Source: Vibrio maritimus
GTDB lineage: Bacteria; Pseudomonadota; Gammaproteobacteria; Enterobacterales; Vibrionaceae
Length of the DNA: 64,000 nucleotides
NCBI RefSeq assembly: GCF_021441885.1
Contig: NZ_CP090439.1
Span: 1,798,001-1,862,000, forward strand
Direction: 5' to 3'
A model generated the notes under the pieces. The model was not told where the DNA came from, did not search any database, and worked only from the letters and a program-made list of their open reading frames with translations. Positions 15,982 to 24,885 of this stretch are shown in pieces. Every line of letters starts with the position of its first letter. Within the stretch, counting starts at the first letter, position 1. The position numbers were made by a program, and so were the translations under genes.

Positions 15982-17508
15982 GTGGAATTTATAAAAGAAC
16001 AGCAAGGCGATATGGAGAATCAACAGGATTTTGCTTTTGAACGCTTTAATGAGGTATTGGAAAGCTTATCGTCCGAGCAAATAGCAAAGCAGTATAACGA
16101 GCTTTCAAGTTCTCTCAACAGCTTCTATAAAGTCCTATATTCGAACAAACTCAACGCAGAGGAAGATGTTTTTTATCGTCGTAACTTTCGACCAGATGAT
16201 GCTTTCTCTCACTTTATAGGTTCGAATCACTATTGCGTTGATGATATTGAAGATATGGTTGGCGAACACGTAATTCTGTTCAAAGAGCCAGCCATAGTTA
16301 CTAAAGTCCTGGTTTCAGAACTAGCGCCGAGTAAGTCAATTATCAGGTTAACTCAGCATAATGGTGGCATTTCGCAAATTGCCTCTACTGGTCGCGCATT
16401 TAAACGTATGGCTAGTCGAGACGATACACCAGTAGAAGCTAAACGAGGTACATTCTTTGAGATTAATGATACGGTCATCGGTTTCTTTTTGCCCGAAGAG
16501 GCTTACTTAGACTCTATTGAATATGTTTTGGCCTCAGATATTTTCAAAAAAAGCAACAAAGTTAATGACATACATCATGCTGTTTCGTTACTTCGCAGCG
16601 AGGCTAGTATGGAAGCTTTAGATGCGTCGGATAAATATGCAGAACTACAGCGGATTATCAAAACGCAGCTCACTGTATTTGAAAACACTAGAAATGAACT
16701 ATCGCTGCAAAAAGACATGCTTTCGTCTACAAAAAGTTCGGTTGCTAGAGCAAAAAGCGACCTGACAGAAGTTCAAGCGCAGGTAATTGAACTACAGGCC
16801 GAAGTTGATAGCGTGAATACAGATTTAGACGATAAAGCCAATGAACTGTCCAGCATTAATGGTCGAATAGCTGAGAAAGAAAAGGAAATAAAAGCATTTG
16901 GAGATACATATGCTGAAAAAAGCAAAGAGCTGCTAGAACTCGATAAAAAGGTTAAAGCCACTCGAAAGGTGTTAAGTGACGCTGAGAATGAAAAGACATT
17001 AACAACGCTAGATATTGACGGACACCGCAAAGAAACACGAAATCAGTTGAAGGGCTACTACGGACTAACACTTTTAGTATTTTCTGGTCTTGTCGGCTTC
17101 GTTACGTACATGTACCACAACGCTCAAAGCTTCCAAGATTTGCTCTCTGAACTAACTGCGGTTGAAGCTAGTGCATGGAACATCCTAATCAGCAGACTAC
17201 CAATGATTACAGCAACTACTTTGGTGGTTGGTGGCTTGTCTACGGTGCTCTTCTTTTTGATAAAGCACATTGTGTCGCTCAATACAGAAAAGATGGCTAT
17301 GTTAAAAGCCTCGGTTCTCGCTCAGCAAATCACAGACTCCATGGAGTGCAATGAGAAGATGACGGAGAAAGAAGTTATCAACTTTACCCGTGACACCAAA
17401 ATCAAACTCATAACACAAGTATTCACGCAGGCACAATCAGGCTCTGTTGAGCTAAACACCTCCGTCCTAAAAGACCTAGCTACAATTATCAAGGCAGGTA
17501 AAAACTAA
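15982..17508 (+). CDS. Two-TM coiled-coil protein of unknown function
   Basis: 508 residues from a GTG with GGAGAAG 5 bases upstream. I do not recognise the family. Residues 1-210 form a soluble domain (SHFIGSNHYCVDDIEDMVGEH, RGTFFEINDTVIGFFLPEE). Residues 212-345 are a long heptad-rich coiled coil. Two membrane segments follow (about 358-378 and 408-430), then a cytoplasmic helical tail of about 75 residues. No enzyme motif is visible. It diverges from the TIR-like gene, so it may be the sensor or membrane partner of a defence pair; this is inference. Confidence 0.7.
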   Translation: MEFIKEQQGDMENQQDFAFERFNEVLESLSSEQIAKQYNELSSSLNSFYKVLYSNKLNAEEDVFYRRNFRPDDAFSHFIGSNHYCVDDIEDMVGEHVILFKEPAIVTKVLVSELAPSKSIIRLTQHNGGISQIASTGRAFKRMASRDDTPVEAKRGTFFEINDTVIGFFLPEEAYLDSIEYVLASDIFKKSNKVNDIHHAVSLLRSEASMEALDASDKYAELQRIIKTQLTVFENTRNELSLQKDMLSSTKSSVARAKSDLTEVQAQVIELQAEVDSVNTDLDDKANELSSINGRIAEKEKEIKAFGDTYAEKSKELLELDKKVKATRKVLSDAENEKTLTTLDIDGHRKETRNQLKGYYGLTLLVFSGLVGFVTYMYHNAQSFQDLLSELTAVEASAWNILISRLPMITATTLVVGGLSTVLFFLIKHIVSLNTEKMAMLKASVLAQQITDSMECNEKMTEKEVINFTRDTKIKLITQVFTQAQSGSVELNTSVLKDLATIIKAGKN

Positions 17509-17646
17509 CCTATAGCCTACGCATATAGAACGTATCTATATCGGAATGCAGTTGGTTTAAAATACGGGGTTAATTCTGATATCCATCAAAGCATAGTGAT
17601 GGATATCAGAGATAATACGCTCGAAGTATTATTGTATGGATTTAAC

Positions 17647-18108
17647 ATGAAAAAGTTGTTCGTTTGGGTGTTAGCAATGACACCTCTCCTTTCACAAGCA
17701 TCTCTGCCAACTTGGCTTAAAACAGAAAAACCTAAACAACTCGGTTTGTATGTTGAAGTACTAAACGAGTGCATGTTCGACTCAAGTACACTAAACAAGT
17801 CGATAAAAGGTGAGTTTTTACGCGCTAGTATAAAGCCAGTTGAGAGCGACAAACTTTACATGAACGTTCAAGTTGTCTGCTTGCCACAAAGAAGCGTCAA
17901 TGGTTCAGTTAGAGGCAATAGTACGTACGTTGATATCAGATTTGGCACCAGACACGCTGACGGTAGTTATGTTCTGTATGACAGACCGATGTACGGCACC
18001 CTTATGCAAGGCGGAACGGGCAGTGATTCAGCATCCTACTTTGTGGATGAAATAACGAGACGTGCATCTAACGCCCTGACGGACTATCTGATGGCTAACA
18101 TGGAATAG
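17647..18108 (+). CDS. Secreted protein of unknown function
   Basis: 153 residues from the ATG at 17647, chosen because it starts a clear signal peptide (MKKLFVWVLAMTPLLSQA). Two Cys (NECMFD and VVCLPQ) could form a disulfide in the periplasm. The C-terminal half (TYVDIRFGTRHADGSYVLYDRPMYG, then a helix ending DYLMANME) resembles no family I can name. It follows the coiled-coil gene in the same direction after a gap of 138 bases. Confidence 0.65.
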   Translation: MKKLFVWVLAMTPLLSQASLPTWLKTEKPKQLGLYVEVLNECMFDSSTLNKSIKGEFLRASIKPVESDKLYMNVQVVCLPQRSVNGSVRGNSTYVDIRFGTRHADGSYVLYDRPMYGTLMQGGTGSDSASYFVDEITRRASNALTDYLMANME

Positions 18109-18143
18109 TTTAAAAAGGCAGCACATGTGTGCTGCCTACCAAT

Positions 18144-18587
18144 TTATGAGCCAAACTTCTCAAACTCTTCACTAATCATACTCGCTCTCCTCGCAGTATC
18201 ATCATCAAAGTATTGACCAGCCTGTTTTAAAGCACGCGTTGCAAGTTCAACCTCATTCCCAAACGACAGTCTAGGTGCTTGAGAGTGAAATATGTTTACT
18301 ACTCTAAGCATTTCTTCACCTAAAGCCATGTCATCACCTGATACAATTAGCCCTCGCCCTATATTGTTCATTTGAGTGATAAAACACATTGTCCCGTGTA
18401 CTGAAGGCCGACTTATGCCAACGTCCTCCATTACAGCGATATACCCTTCCCAAGTAAACTCAGGACAACCATTAATTAGCTGATGGCTTAACTGATTCGG
18501 TATATGAAACTGACGAGCTACTGTTTGAGCTGCTTCCAGTTGTAATTCTCTTGCTTTTTGCTTCTTCGATTTAAATAAGCTAAACAT
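18144..18587 (-). CDS. Cytoplasmic protein of unknown function
   Basis: 147 residues, all-helical in appearance, with a basic N-terminus (MFSLFKSKKQKAREL). No signal, membrane segment or catalytic motif is visible. It ends a minus-strand run of small genes, 9 bases after the preceding membrane-protein gene, so the two are probably co-transcribed. Confidence 0.6.
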   Translation of the reverse strand: MFSLFKSKKQKARELQLEAAQTVARQFHIPNQLSHQLINGCPEFTWEGYIAVMEDVGISRPSVHGTMCFITQMNNIGRGLIVSGDDMALGEEMLRVVNIFHSQAPRLSFGNEVELATRALKQAGQYFDDDTARRASMISEEFEKFGS

Positions 18588-18596
18588 ACTAGCTCC

Positions 18597-18890
18597 TCAG
18601 CTTGTGAAACCTCTAAGACGACTGAACTTTATTACCTCAAGTTGGCTTGCTCCACCACGCTTGTATGCTTGTGCTTGTTGAATCCAGAATGATTTGGACT
18701 CAGGCTGATTCTTCCAAGTCCACTGCACTTGTCGGTTTATTTCCTCACACTCTTGCAAAGTGAGTTCTCTTCCTTTTTGATGCTCTTCCTCGTTGACAAA
18801 GTTCTGATACATGAATGCTCGCGTATACAAAGAACCACGATGAATACACCAACACCAAAACGCTACTGCACAACCCAAGACAATTAACAT
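18597..18890 (-). CDS. Small single-pass membrane protein, unknown
   Basis: 97 residues with one N-terminal hydrophobic segment (MLIVLGCAVAFWCWCIH) and a soluble Gln/Glu-rich tail (LTLQECEEINRQVQWTW). No family recognised. It follows the small secreted gene by 9 bases and precedes the 147-residue gene by 9 bases, so the three form an operon. Confidence 0.55.
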   Translation of the reverse strand: MLIVLGCAVAFWCWCIHRGSLYTRAFMYQNFVNEEEHQKGRELTLQECEEINRQVQWTWKNQPESKSFWIQQAQAYKRGGASQLEVIKFSRLRGFTS

Positions 18891-18899
18891 AATTGCACC

Positions 18900-19085
18900 T
18901 CAAACTTGACGACTGCCGCTCGGACAACGACGGTCATACACCGTAAAAGTTTTGCCAGTACTGATTGACTGACAAACTCTGTGCTCTTTTCGGGCATTCG
19001 TTTCAGTCGGTGGAAACACATCAAATGTGGATTGTGCGAAAGACGAAGTGACAAATAAAGATAGGAATAGCGGTAATATTTTCAT
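18900..19085 (-). CDS. Small secreted two-Cys protein, unknown
   Basis: 61 residues from the ATG at 19085, selected because it starts a signal peptide (MKILPLFLSLFVTSSFAQS). The mature part of about 42 residues has two Cys (RVCQS and DRRCPSG) and ends GSRQV, like a DUF4124-type short periplasmic domain. The function is unknown. Confidence 0.55.
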   Translation of the reverse strand: MKILPLFLSLFVTSSFAQSTFDVFPPTETNARKEHRVCQSISTGKTFTVYDRRCPSGSRQV

Positions 19086-19185
19086 TGTTGCCTCTATAAA
19101 AAGACACATCCTTGTGCTGATAAAATGACGTTTCGTTAAAGCATGGCTTTACGAAACATCACTTAGTAATTGACTGCCTATGTGG

Positions 19186-19671
19186 TTATGTTGTTGAACC
19201 TTTAATCAAGCCGCTAAGCTCGTTGACCATGGTTTCAAGTTTGATGTTGGCTTCTAAAAGCCCTTTGGTAGTTTCTGACTGACACAGAGCACTCTCCACA
19301 GCCTTTAATGCAGCATCGTGCTCTCCTTTGACTCGTTCTAACTTAACTCGTAATTGATTATTAGAATCACAGACATTAGACCACTTTGCCGTCATTCTTA
19401 ATCTTTCAGAGTTAGCTAGCTCTCTTTGTTGCTGTGCCTCATCAACAACCGCCATTGCACGTTCAGCACTGTCTAAAGCTTTATCACGTTGTTCGACGTA
19501 ATCAGCAACTCGGTCACTAAGAATTTCATTTGCTTTCTTAGCAGCGATGTAAAGTGACCACACTAAACCTTCTGGCATTTCACCTACAAAAGCGTCTTTA
19601 CTTTCTAGCTCTGCTATACGAGCTTTAAGACTACGATTTTCATGTTCAGCACGATTCACACGTTCTACCAT
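19186..19671 (-). CDS. Coiled-coil protein, possibly truncated
   Basis: 161 residues, almost all heptad-like (NRAEHENRSLKARIAELESKD, then KLERVKGEHDAALKAVE). A central EMPEGLVWSLYIAAKKANE segment recalls phage Ea22-like proteins, with low certainty. The same frame upstream continues as coiled-coil-like sequence (KENNELLKV) before a TGA at about 19695, suggesting that a longer gene was cut by a nonsense change. Confidence 0.55.
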   Translation of the reverse strand: MVERVNRAEHENRSLKARIAELESKDAFVGEMPEGLVWSLYIAAKKANEILSDRVADYVEQRDKALDSAERAMAVVDEAQQQRELANSERLRMTAKWSNVCDSNNQLRVKLERVKGEHDAALKAVESALCQSETTKGLLEANIKLETMVNELSGLIKGSTT

Positions 19672-19908
19672 TTTCTGGTCTTTCGCGCTCTCCTTTCACA
19701 CTTTGAGCAGTTCATTGTTCTCTTTGTAGGTAGATTCTCTAAGTTTCAATCAGGTGGGAGTCAGATAACAAAACCTCTGATAAACATCAAGTTAACGCAC
19801 CTGCAATTGTATGACTAATGGAGTGGCTTTCTAATGAACTATTGGAATGAGCCTCTTAACCCATAGTTATCGATGATAAGAGGCTAGCAAGGTGTGGGTT
19901 GCAAAGGG
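19672..19908. other. Remnant 5' coding sequence and hairpin
   Basis: Bases 19694-19750 on the minus strand still read LKLRESTYKENNELLKV before a TGA, in frame with the coiled-coil gene downstream. A hairpin with 9-bp arms (19850-19858 and 19877-19885, AGCCTCTTA) lies after the 50-residue gene and may be its terminator. Nothing else was seen. Confidence 0.4.
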
Positions 19909-20061
19909 CTATATCTGATTACTTGTTTCTATCTCTTCTATTCCACGCTCTTTACAGATTTCATCAATATCTTCTTTGTGTGTTGATTCAACGCTGCTGC
20001 CATCTGGAAACCGAACATAATAAATCGTTCCAAAGTATTCACACTCATAAGACCCTCTCAT
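19909..20061 (-). CDS. 50-residue protein of unknown function
   Basis: Starts at an ATG with a strong AAGGAG 5 bases upstream. The protein is MRGSYECEYFGTIYYVRF followed by a charged helix ending IEEIETSNQI. Its N-terminal beta-hairpin-like part (YFGTIYYVRFPDG) and acidic tail make a plausible small folded protein. It lies between the pntB terminator and the accessory block. Confidence 0.5.
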   Translation of the reverse strand: MRGSYECEYFGTIYYVRFPDGSSVESTHKEDIDEICKERGIEEIETSNQI

Positions 20062-20082
20062 GTACTCTCCTTGTTCATGCAT

Positions 20083-20108
20083 AAAAAAAGGAGGCCGAAG
20101 CCTCCTTT
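20083..20108 (-). terminator. pntAB terminator
   Basis: AAAGGAGGC-CGAA-GCCTCCTTT (20087-20108); on the minus strand the loop is TTCG and seven T follow. It lies 17 bases after the pntB stop. Confidence 0.93.
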
Positions 20109-20124
20109 ATAATAGTTTGATACA

Positions 20125-21528
20125 TTAAATGTGCTCAATAATGTTCAAGCAACTCTCTTTAGCGTCACCGAACAGCATCGATGTATTCTCTTTAAAGAAT
20201 AGTGGGTTTTGAACGCCCGCATAACCCGTATTCATTGAACGCTTAAACACGACAACGTTTTGTGCATTCCAAACTTCAAGCACTGGCATACCAGCGATTG
20301 GGCTGTTTGGATCTTCTAGTGCGGCTGGGTTAACTGTGTCGTTCGCACCGATTACCAGAACAGTATCTGTGTCACCAAAGTCATCATTCAACTCGTCCAT
20401 TTCAAGAACGATGTCGTAAGGTACTTTCGCTTCCGCAAGTAGTACGTTCATGTGACCAGGCAAGCGACCAGCAACTGGGTGGATACCAAATCGTACTTCA
20501 ACACCTTGTGCGCGTAACTTTTCAGTAATTTCATGTACTGGGTACTGAGCTTGGGCTACTGCCATACCGTATCCAGGAGTGATGATGACTGACTTACTGT
20601 TTTTCAGCATCTCAGCAACTTCTTCTGCCGAAGTCTCACGGTGCTCGCCCTGCTCTTCATCGCTAGAAATCACCACTTCCTGACCGAAGCCACCGGCGAT
20701 AACACTAATAAACGAACGGTTCATTGCTTTACACATGATGTAAGACAGGATGGCACCTGAAGAACCAACCAACGCACCGGTTACGATTAGCAAGTCGTTT
20801 GACAACATGAATCCTGCCGCTGCTGCTGCCCAACCTGAGTATGAGTTCAGCATTGAAACGACAACCGGCATATCCGCACCACCAATTGATGCTACCAAGT
20901 GGTAACCAAATACAAGTGCGATCGCTGTCATCACTAACAGAGCGAACATGCTGCCGTCAGCTTTGACGAAGTAGATCATAAGTAGTGTTGAAACAACAAC
21001 AGCAGCCAGATTCCACTTGTGTTTGTGAGGAATGTTAAGTGGCGACGATGAAATCACACCGCGAAGTTTACCAAAGGCAACAATAGAGCCGGTAAAGGTT
21101 ACTGCACCGATGAATACACCAAGGAAAACTTCCACTAGGTGAATTACGTGATGAGCGTGAACTTCAGCAGCAGCCAGTGTTTCAACATTTGGAATGGCCG
21201 GCGGATCGATGTAGCTGTTGTAACCAACAAGCACTGCGGCTAAACCTACAAAGCTGTGAAGAATTGCAACCAGTTCTGGCATTTCAGTCATTTCTACTTT
21301 CTTAGCGTAGAAAATACCAATCGCAGCACCGATTACCATTGCAACAATAATCCACGCAAAACCTTGAGCATCAGGACTGAAGATCGTCGCAATCAGCGCG
21401 ATCGTCATACCGGCGATACCATAGTAGTTACCGTTACGAGCTGACTCTTGCTTAGAAAGTCCCGCCAAACTCATGATAAAAAATAGTGCAGCTACAATGT
21501 AAGCTGCTTGTACTAATCCTGCAGACAT
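20125..21528 (-). CDS. pntB: NAD(P) transhydrogenase subunit beta
   Basis: 467 residues, inner membrane. The N-terminal two thirds has about eight to nine membrane segments, and the C-terminal soluble domain III binds NADP(H) (SVIITPGYGMAVAQAQYPV, GIHPVAGRLPGHMNVLLAEA, VLVIGANDTVNP). With PntA it moves hydride between NADH and NADP+ coupled to proton entry. It starts 9 bases after the pntA stop, in one operon. Confidence 0.97.
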   Translation of the reverse strand: MSAGLVQAAYIVAALFFIMSLAGLSKQESARNGNYYGIAGMTIALIATIFSPDAQGFAWIIVAMVIGAAIGIFYAKKVEMTEMPELVAILHSFVGLAAVLVGYNSYIDPPAIPNVETLAAAEVHAHHVIHLVEVFLGVFIGAVTFTGSIVAFGKLRGVISSSPLNIPHKHKWNLAAVVVSTLLMIYFVKADGSMFALLVMTAIALVFGYHLVASIGGADMPVVVSMLNSYSGWAAAAAGFMLSNDLLIVTGALVGSSGAILSYIMCKAMNRSFISVIAGGFGQEVVISSDEEQGEHRETSAEEVAEMLKNSKSVIITPGYGMAVAQAQYPVHEITEKLRAQGVEVRFGIHPVAGRLPGHMNVLLAEAKVPYDIVLEMDELNDDFGDTDTVLVIGANDTVNPAALEDPNSPIAGMPVLEVWNAQNVVVFKRSMNTGYAGVQNPLFFKENTSMLFGDAKESCLNIIEHI

Positions 21529-21537
21529 TGTGACTCC

Positions 21538-23076
21538 TTATTTATCTTTACGGAACATTTCAAGCATTCGCTTGGTGACGGTGAAACCACCGAATATGTT
21601 GATGCTGGCAATCAATACAGCGATGAAAGCTAAGAAGGAAACAACGCCATTGCCTTGTCCAATCTGTAATAGCGCACCAACAACAATAATGCCTGAGATC
21701 GCATTTGTTACTGACATCAGCGGTGTATGCAGCGCATGTGTCACGTTCCATACAACGTAGTAACCAACCACACAAGCTAGTACAAATACCGTAAAGTGAG
21801 ATAAGAATGCTGCCGGTGCTACAGATGCTACCCATCCAAATACACCGACTGCCGCAGCAAGACCCACAAGCTTTTTGACTGGCGAAGTTGGCTCTTCAAC
21901 TTTCTCAGCTGGTTTTGGCGCTTCGGCTTTTGGTGCTTCTGGCTGTGCAGAAACTTGAATTGGTGGTGCTGGCCAAGTCACTTCACCTTCTTTGACGACC
22001 GTTACACCACGAAGAACCACATCGTCAAAATTAATGTCGATGTTTCCGTCTTTCTCTTTGCAAAGTAGCTTAAGAAGGTTAACTAGGTTCGTTGCATAAA
22101 GTTGAGAAGACTGTGTCGGTAGACGGCCAACCATATCGGTATAACCGATAATTTTCACGCCGTTTTCTGTCGTGACCACTTGATCTGCCACTGTATATTC
22201 ACAGTTACCACCATTGGCTGCAGCAAGGTCAACAATAACGCTGCCTGGCTTCATAGCGTCAACCATCTCTTTGGTGACAAGCTTAGGTGCTGGACGTCCT
22301 GGAATAAGGGCTGTTGTGATAATGATGTCGACGTCTTTAGCTTGTTCCATGTAGAGCTCTGCTGCCTTCTTATTGAAGTCATCAGACATCTCTTTTGCAT
22401 AACCGTCGCCCGAACCCGAGTTTTCTTGGTAGTCAACTTCTAAGAAGTCAGCACCCATCGATTCTACTTGTTCTTTAACTTCTGGACGCACGTCAAAAGC
22501 ACGTACGATTGCACCCAGGCTTCCTGCTGCACCGATTGCTGCTAGACCCGCAACGCCAGCACCAGCAACAAATACTTTCGCAGGTGGAACCTTACCTGCT
22601 GCCGTAATTTGACCCGTGAAGAAACGGCCAAACTCGTGAGCTGCTTCCACTACCGCTCGGTAGCCGGCAATATTCGCCATTGAGCTCAATGCATCTAATG
22701 CCTGTGCGCGAGAGATACGCGGTACCGCATCCATTGCCATTACATTGATGTTCTTACTAGAGAGCTTTTCCATTAACTCAGGGTTTTGTGCAGGCCACAC
22801 AAAGCTCACTAAGCTAGCGCCCTCTTTCAGTGATTCGATTTCTTCATCGGTAGGAGCATTAACTTTCAGAACTAGGTCTGATTGCCATACTTCTTCAGAA
22901 GACTTAATCGTCGCTCCCGCAGCGACATAAGCTGCATCGTCAAAACTTGCAAGCAAACCTGCTTGCGATTCAATTGAGACATCAAATCCCAATTTCAAAA
23001 GCTGCTCAACCGATTTCGGCGTTGCAGCTACTCGCGTTTCACCCGCGAGTATTTCTTTTGGCACACCAATTTGCAT
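21538..23076 (-). CDS. pntA: NAD(P) transhydrogenase subunit alpha
   Basis: 512 residues. Domain I (about 1-375) is alanine-dehydrogenase-like and binds NAD(H): MQIGVPKEILAGETRVAATP, VFVAGAGVAGLAAIGAAGSLGA, YTDMVGRLPTQSSQLYATNL. A Pro/Ala/Glu-rich linker (about 376-400) leads to four membrane segments. The length equals E. coli PntA (510). It is the first gene of pntAB. Confidence 0.97.
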   Translation of the reverse strand: MQIGVPKEILAGETRVAATPKSVEQLLKLGFDVSIESQAGLLASFDDAAYVAAGATIKSSEEVWQSDLVLKVNAPTDEEIESLKEGASLVSFVWPAQNPELMEKLSSKNINVMAMDAVPRISRAQALDALSSMANIAGYRAVVEAAHEFGRFFTGQITAAGKVPPAKVFVAGAGVAGLAAIGAAGSLGAIVRAFDVRPEVKEQVESMGADFLEVDYQENSGSGDGYAKEMSDDFNKKAAELYMEQAKDVDIIITTALIPGRPAPKLVTKEMVDAMKPGSVIVDLAAANGGNCEYTVADQVVTTENGVKIIGYTDMVGRLPTQSSQLYATNLVNLLKLLCKEKDGNIDINFDDVVLRGVTVVKEGEVTWPAPPIQVSAQPEAPKAEAPKPAEKVEEPTSPVKKLVGLAAAVGVFGWVASVAPAAFLSHFTVFVLACVVGYYVVWNVTHALHTPLMSVTNAISGIIVVGALLQIGQGNGVVSFLAFIAVLIASINIFGGFTVTKRMLEMFRKDK

Positions 23077-23403
23077 AGCTATTCCTTAACTATTGGCAGA
23101 AGTATTGTTCTTTTTTAACCAACTGAGTTCGTAACATCAAGTGATTTGTAACCGAAATACATAATTTCATTACATATAACGGAAAGTAATGACTTTTATA
23201 CAAACCAATCTAGTAAAAAAACCACACGAAAACCCCGAATTTGAGGTCATACCAGTGCAATAATACCGAGTCTCGGGAATTTTTCGTGTAAGTAGGTCAT
23301 ATTATGACAATTATTGCTGCAAACAGATGACCAACATCAATTTAATCAATCAACTGAAACTGGTCTTTCCAGGACAAAAATGCATCAAGATGATTACCAA
23401 AGT
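23077..23403. promoter_or_regulatory. Leader/promoter region of pntAB
   Basis: 327 bases without a gene. It holds two imperfect inverted repeats: CATTAC/GTAATG with a 12-base gap near 23170-23193, and GTCAT-ATT-ATGAC at 23296-23308. Either could be an operator; no known consensus was matched. A diffuse A+T-rich promoter is likely. Confidence 0.3.
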
Positions 23404-23862
23404 TTATGATTCCTCTACTTCCTCTACTTCCTCTACTTCCTCTACCACGACGTTGATCTCTTGAAACTGCTCGACAGTGAGACGTTTGTTAACCTGAATA
23501 TATGTGCCACTTCGAAGCTCATATAATCCGCCGAGTTCATAACAATAGCCAGCAAAGGCTCGACTACCTGCTACTTGATCGAAGATCGCATATGCTTTAA
23601 CACCATTTCTGATAGCATCTAAGTGAGCGATTCGATGTTTATACCCGTACTCACCCTCTCTTCCTTTGTCTTCGCTCCAACCCAATACACGAACATAGGT
23701 ATCACCATGGATTTCGAATGTGTCCGCTAAATGCACCTGCAGCAGAAGCACGTCACCAATCCATTCCCCCCATGACTGAATGTGTTGTCTCTTTTTGGCT
23801 GGGATGAAGCCCAGTTCTTTGAACAATGCATCCCTGCCTATACGTTTGTCTGTATTGATCAT
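23404..23862 (-). CDS. Hypothetical protein with repetitive acidic tail
   Basis: 152 residues, soluble, rich in aromatic residues and Gly (HIQSWGEWIGDVLLLQVH, GYCYELGGLYELRSGTYIQV). The family is not recognised. The C-terminus is VVVEEVEEVEEVEES, encoded by a 9-bp tandem repeat. Its ATG overlaps the stop of a 37-codon gene upstream (ATGA), so translation is probably coupled. Confidence 0.6.
   Translation of the reverse strand: MINTDKRIGRDALFKELGFIPAKKRQHIQSWGEWIGDVLLLQVHLADTFEIHGDTYVRVLGWSEDKGREGEYGYKHRIAHLDAIRNGVKAYAIFDQVAGSRAFAGYCYELGGLYELRSGTYIQVNKRLTVEQFQEINVVVEEVEEVEEVEES
23408..23444. repeat. 9-bp tandem repeat, about four units
   Basis: CCTCTACTT is repeated in frame inside the 3' end of the 152-residue gene, each unit adding three residues (VEE on the coding strand). 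The unit keeps the frame, so slippage would change tail length only. Confidence 0.85.
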
Positions 23863-23972
23863 TCTTTTGTCCTCAACTCGTTATCCGAACCACCATTTCG
23901 CGCATTAAACCTAATTGCATGGACCACGCTTAGTAGCAAAATCACTAAAGAGACCACTTTGATAAGAACCAT
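23859..23972 (-). CDS. 37-residue membrane peptide
   Basis: ATG at 23972 with GGAG 7 bases upstream. The peptide has one membrane segment (MVLIKVVSLVILLLSVVHAI) followed by a polar tail (RFNARNGGSDNELRTKE). Its TGA overlaps the next ATG in the ATGA form. The combination of ribosome site, hydrophobic segment and coupling supports a real gene; function is unknown. Confidence 0.5.
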   Translation of the reverse strand: MVLIKVVSLVILLLSVVHAIRFNARNGGSDNELRTKE

Positions 23973-24246
23973 ACAATACTCCATACCATAAAAGTTCTAA
24001 AAAAAAGCACCCTGAGAGCACTATTATTGTGAATACTGATAGGAGTTTCGGCAGGCTTGTTTTTTTTGGCTAGTCAGCCATAAACCGACGAACCTAGTCA
24101 GTACGAAAATTCGTGTGCACTATACACATACAGTACGACGTACGTATAAGATCAAGTTCTCATTTTCTAAACAGTCATATGGAAGAAATCGATGTTCGAT
24201 ATTCAAAGGTTAGGAAACAGCCTGTGAGTGTCGTTAGAACACTGAA
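23973..24246. other. Intergenic region
   Basis: Lies between the membrane-peptide gene and the HlyU-family terminator. It contains homopolymer runs of A (about 24000) and T (about 24060) and no open frame that I can support. It probably carries the promoter of the small operon. Confidence 0.3.
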
Positions 24247-24278
24247 AAACAAAAGCCCCTCAACAAATGTTGAAGGGC
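24247..24278 (-). terminator. Terminator of the HlyU-family gene
   Basis: GCCCCTCAACA pairs imperfectly with TGTTGAAGGGC; on the minus strand TTTTGTTTTT follows. Confidence 0.8.
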
Positions 24279-24312
24279 CCCAGACTAAAGATATGTCGAT
24301 GTTCAATGCTAA

Positions 24313-24588
24313 TTAGAAAATTGACTCACCCATTTGATCAATGAACATCTGTGCTTTATTGAGCATCAGTTCGTTCGCGTCAGACTCAGAACCGAGTACA
24401 TCAGAGCGAATAAATCTATGCTCTTTTAGTTCGCCATCTACTTCTTTGGTGATTCGACCAGCGATACGATATTGCCCATTTTCCGCAATAGCTTCTTGGT
24501 AGATAAGAAACCCTTTATATTCTACAGGCTCAACTTCTTTGGGTTGCGGTGCTTTGCCGCCTCCGAACAGTTTTGAAAAGAATCCCAC
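24313..24588 (-). CDS. HlyU family protein (PF10115)
   Basis: 91 residues: MGFFSKLFGGGKA, then VEYKGFLIYQEAIAENGQYRIAG, EHRFIRSD and ANELMLNKAQMFIDQMG. This is the short PF10115 family named after HlyU; it is distinct from the ArsR-type V. cholerae HlyU, so a regulatory role is not secure. A single-gene unit with its own terminator. Confidence 0.8.
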   Translation of the reverse strand: MGFFSKLFGGGKAPQPKEVEPVEYKGFLIYQEAIAENGQYRIAGRITKEVDGELKEHRFIRSDVLGSESDANELMLNKAQMFIDQMGESIF

Positions 24589-24885
24589 AAGCTTTCCTCA
24601 ACAAGCAGTAATATTAATGATTAATGTTGGCTATTTTCTAGTGGGGGGTCAACCCTAAAGTGTAAAAGTTAGCGGCACTTATAGGCAAAACTTGGTTCTA
24701 TGGGACTCGTCTTGTCTACGGTCAGTGTTTTCTAAACATTTAACCTCTATTGAGATATTTATAAACTTTGCGAATTAGCATCGGCTTTTGAGTGCAAGAA
24801 TGACAAAATACTTGGCAAAACATTAAATTACCGTATCCTAAAGAATCGAATTATAAACAACCTGAAGTACCTGAGTTCTTAGTTA

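Noticed and set aside
23408..23444. CRISPR-like repeat
   Set aside because: It is a short in-frame 9-bp tandem repeat without spacers.
24113..24316. Plus-strand open frame of 67 codons
   Set aside because: It runs through a terminator hairpin of the opposite gene and has no ribosome site or recognisable protein pattern.
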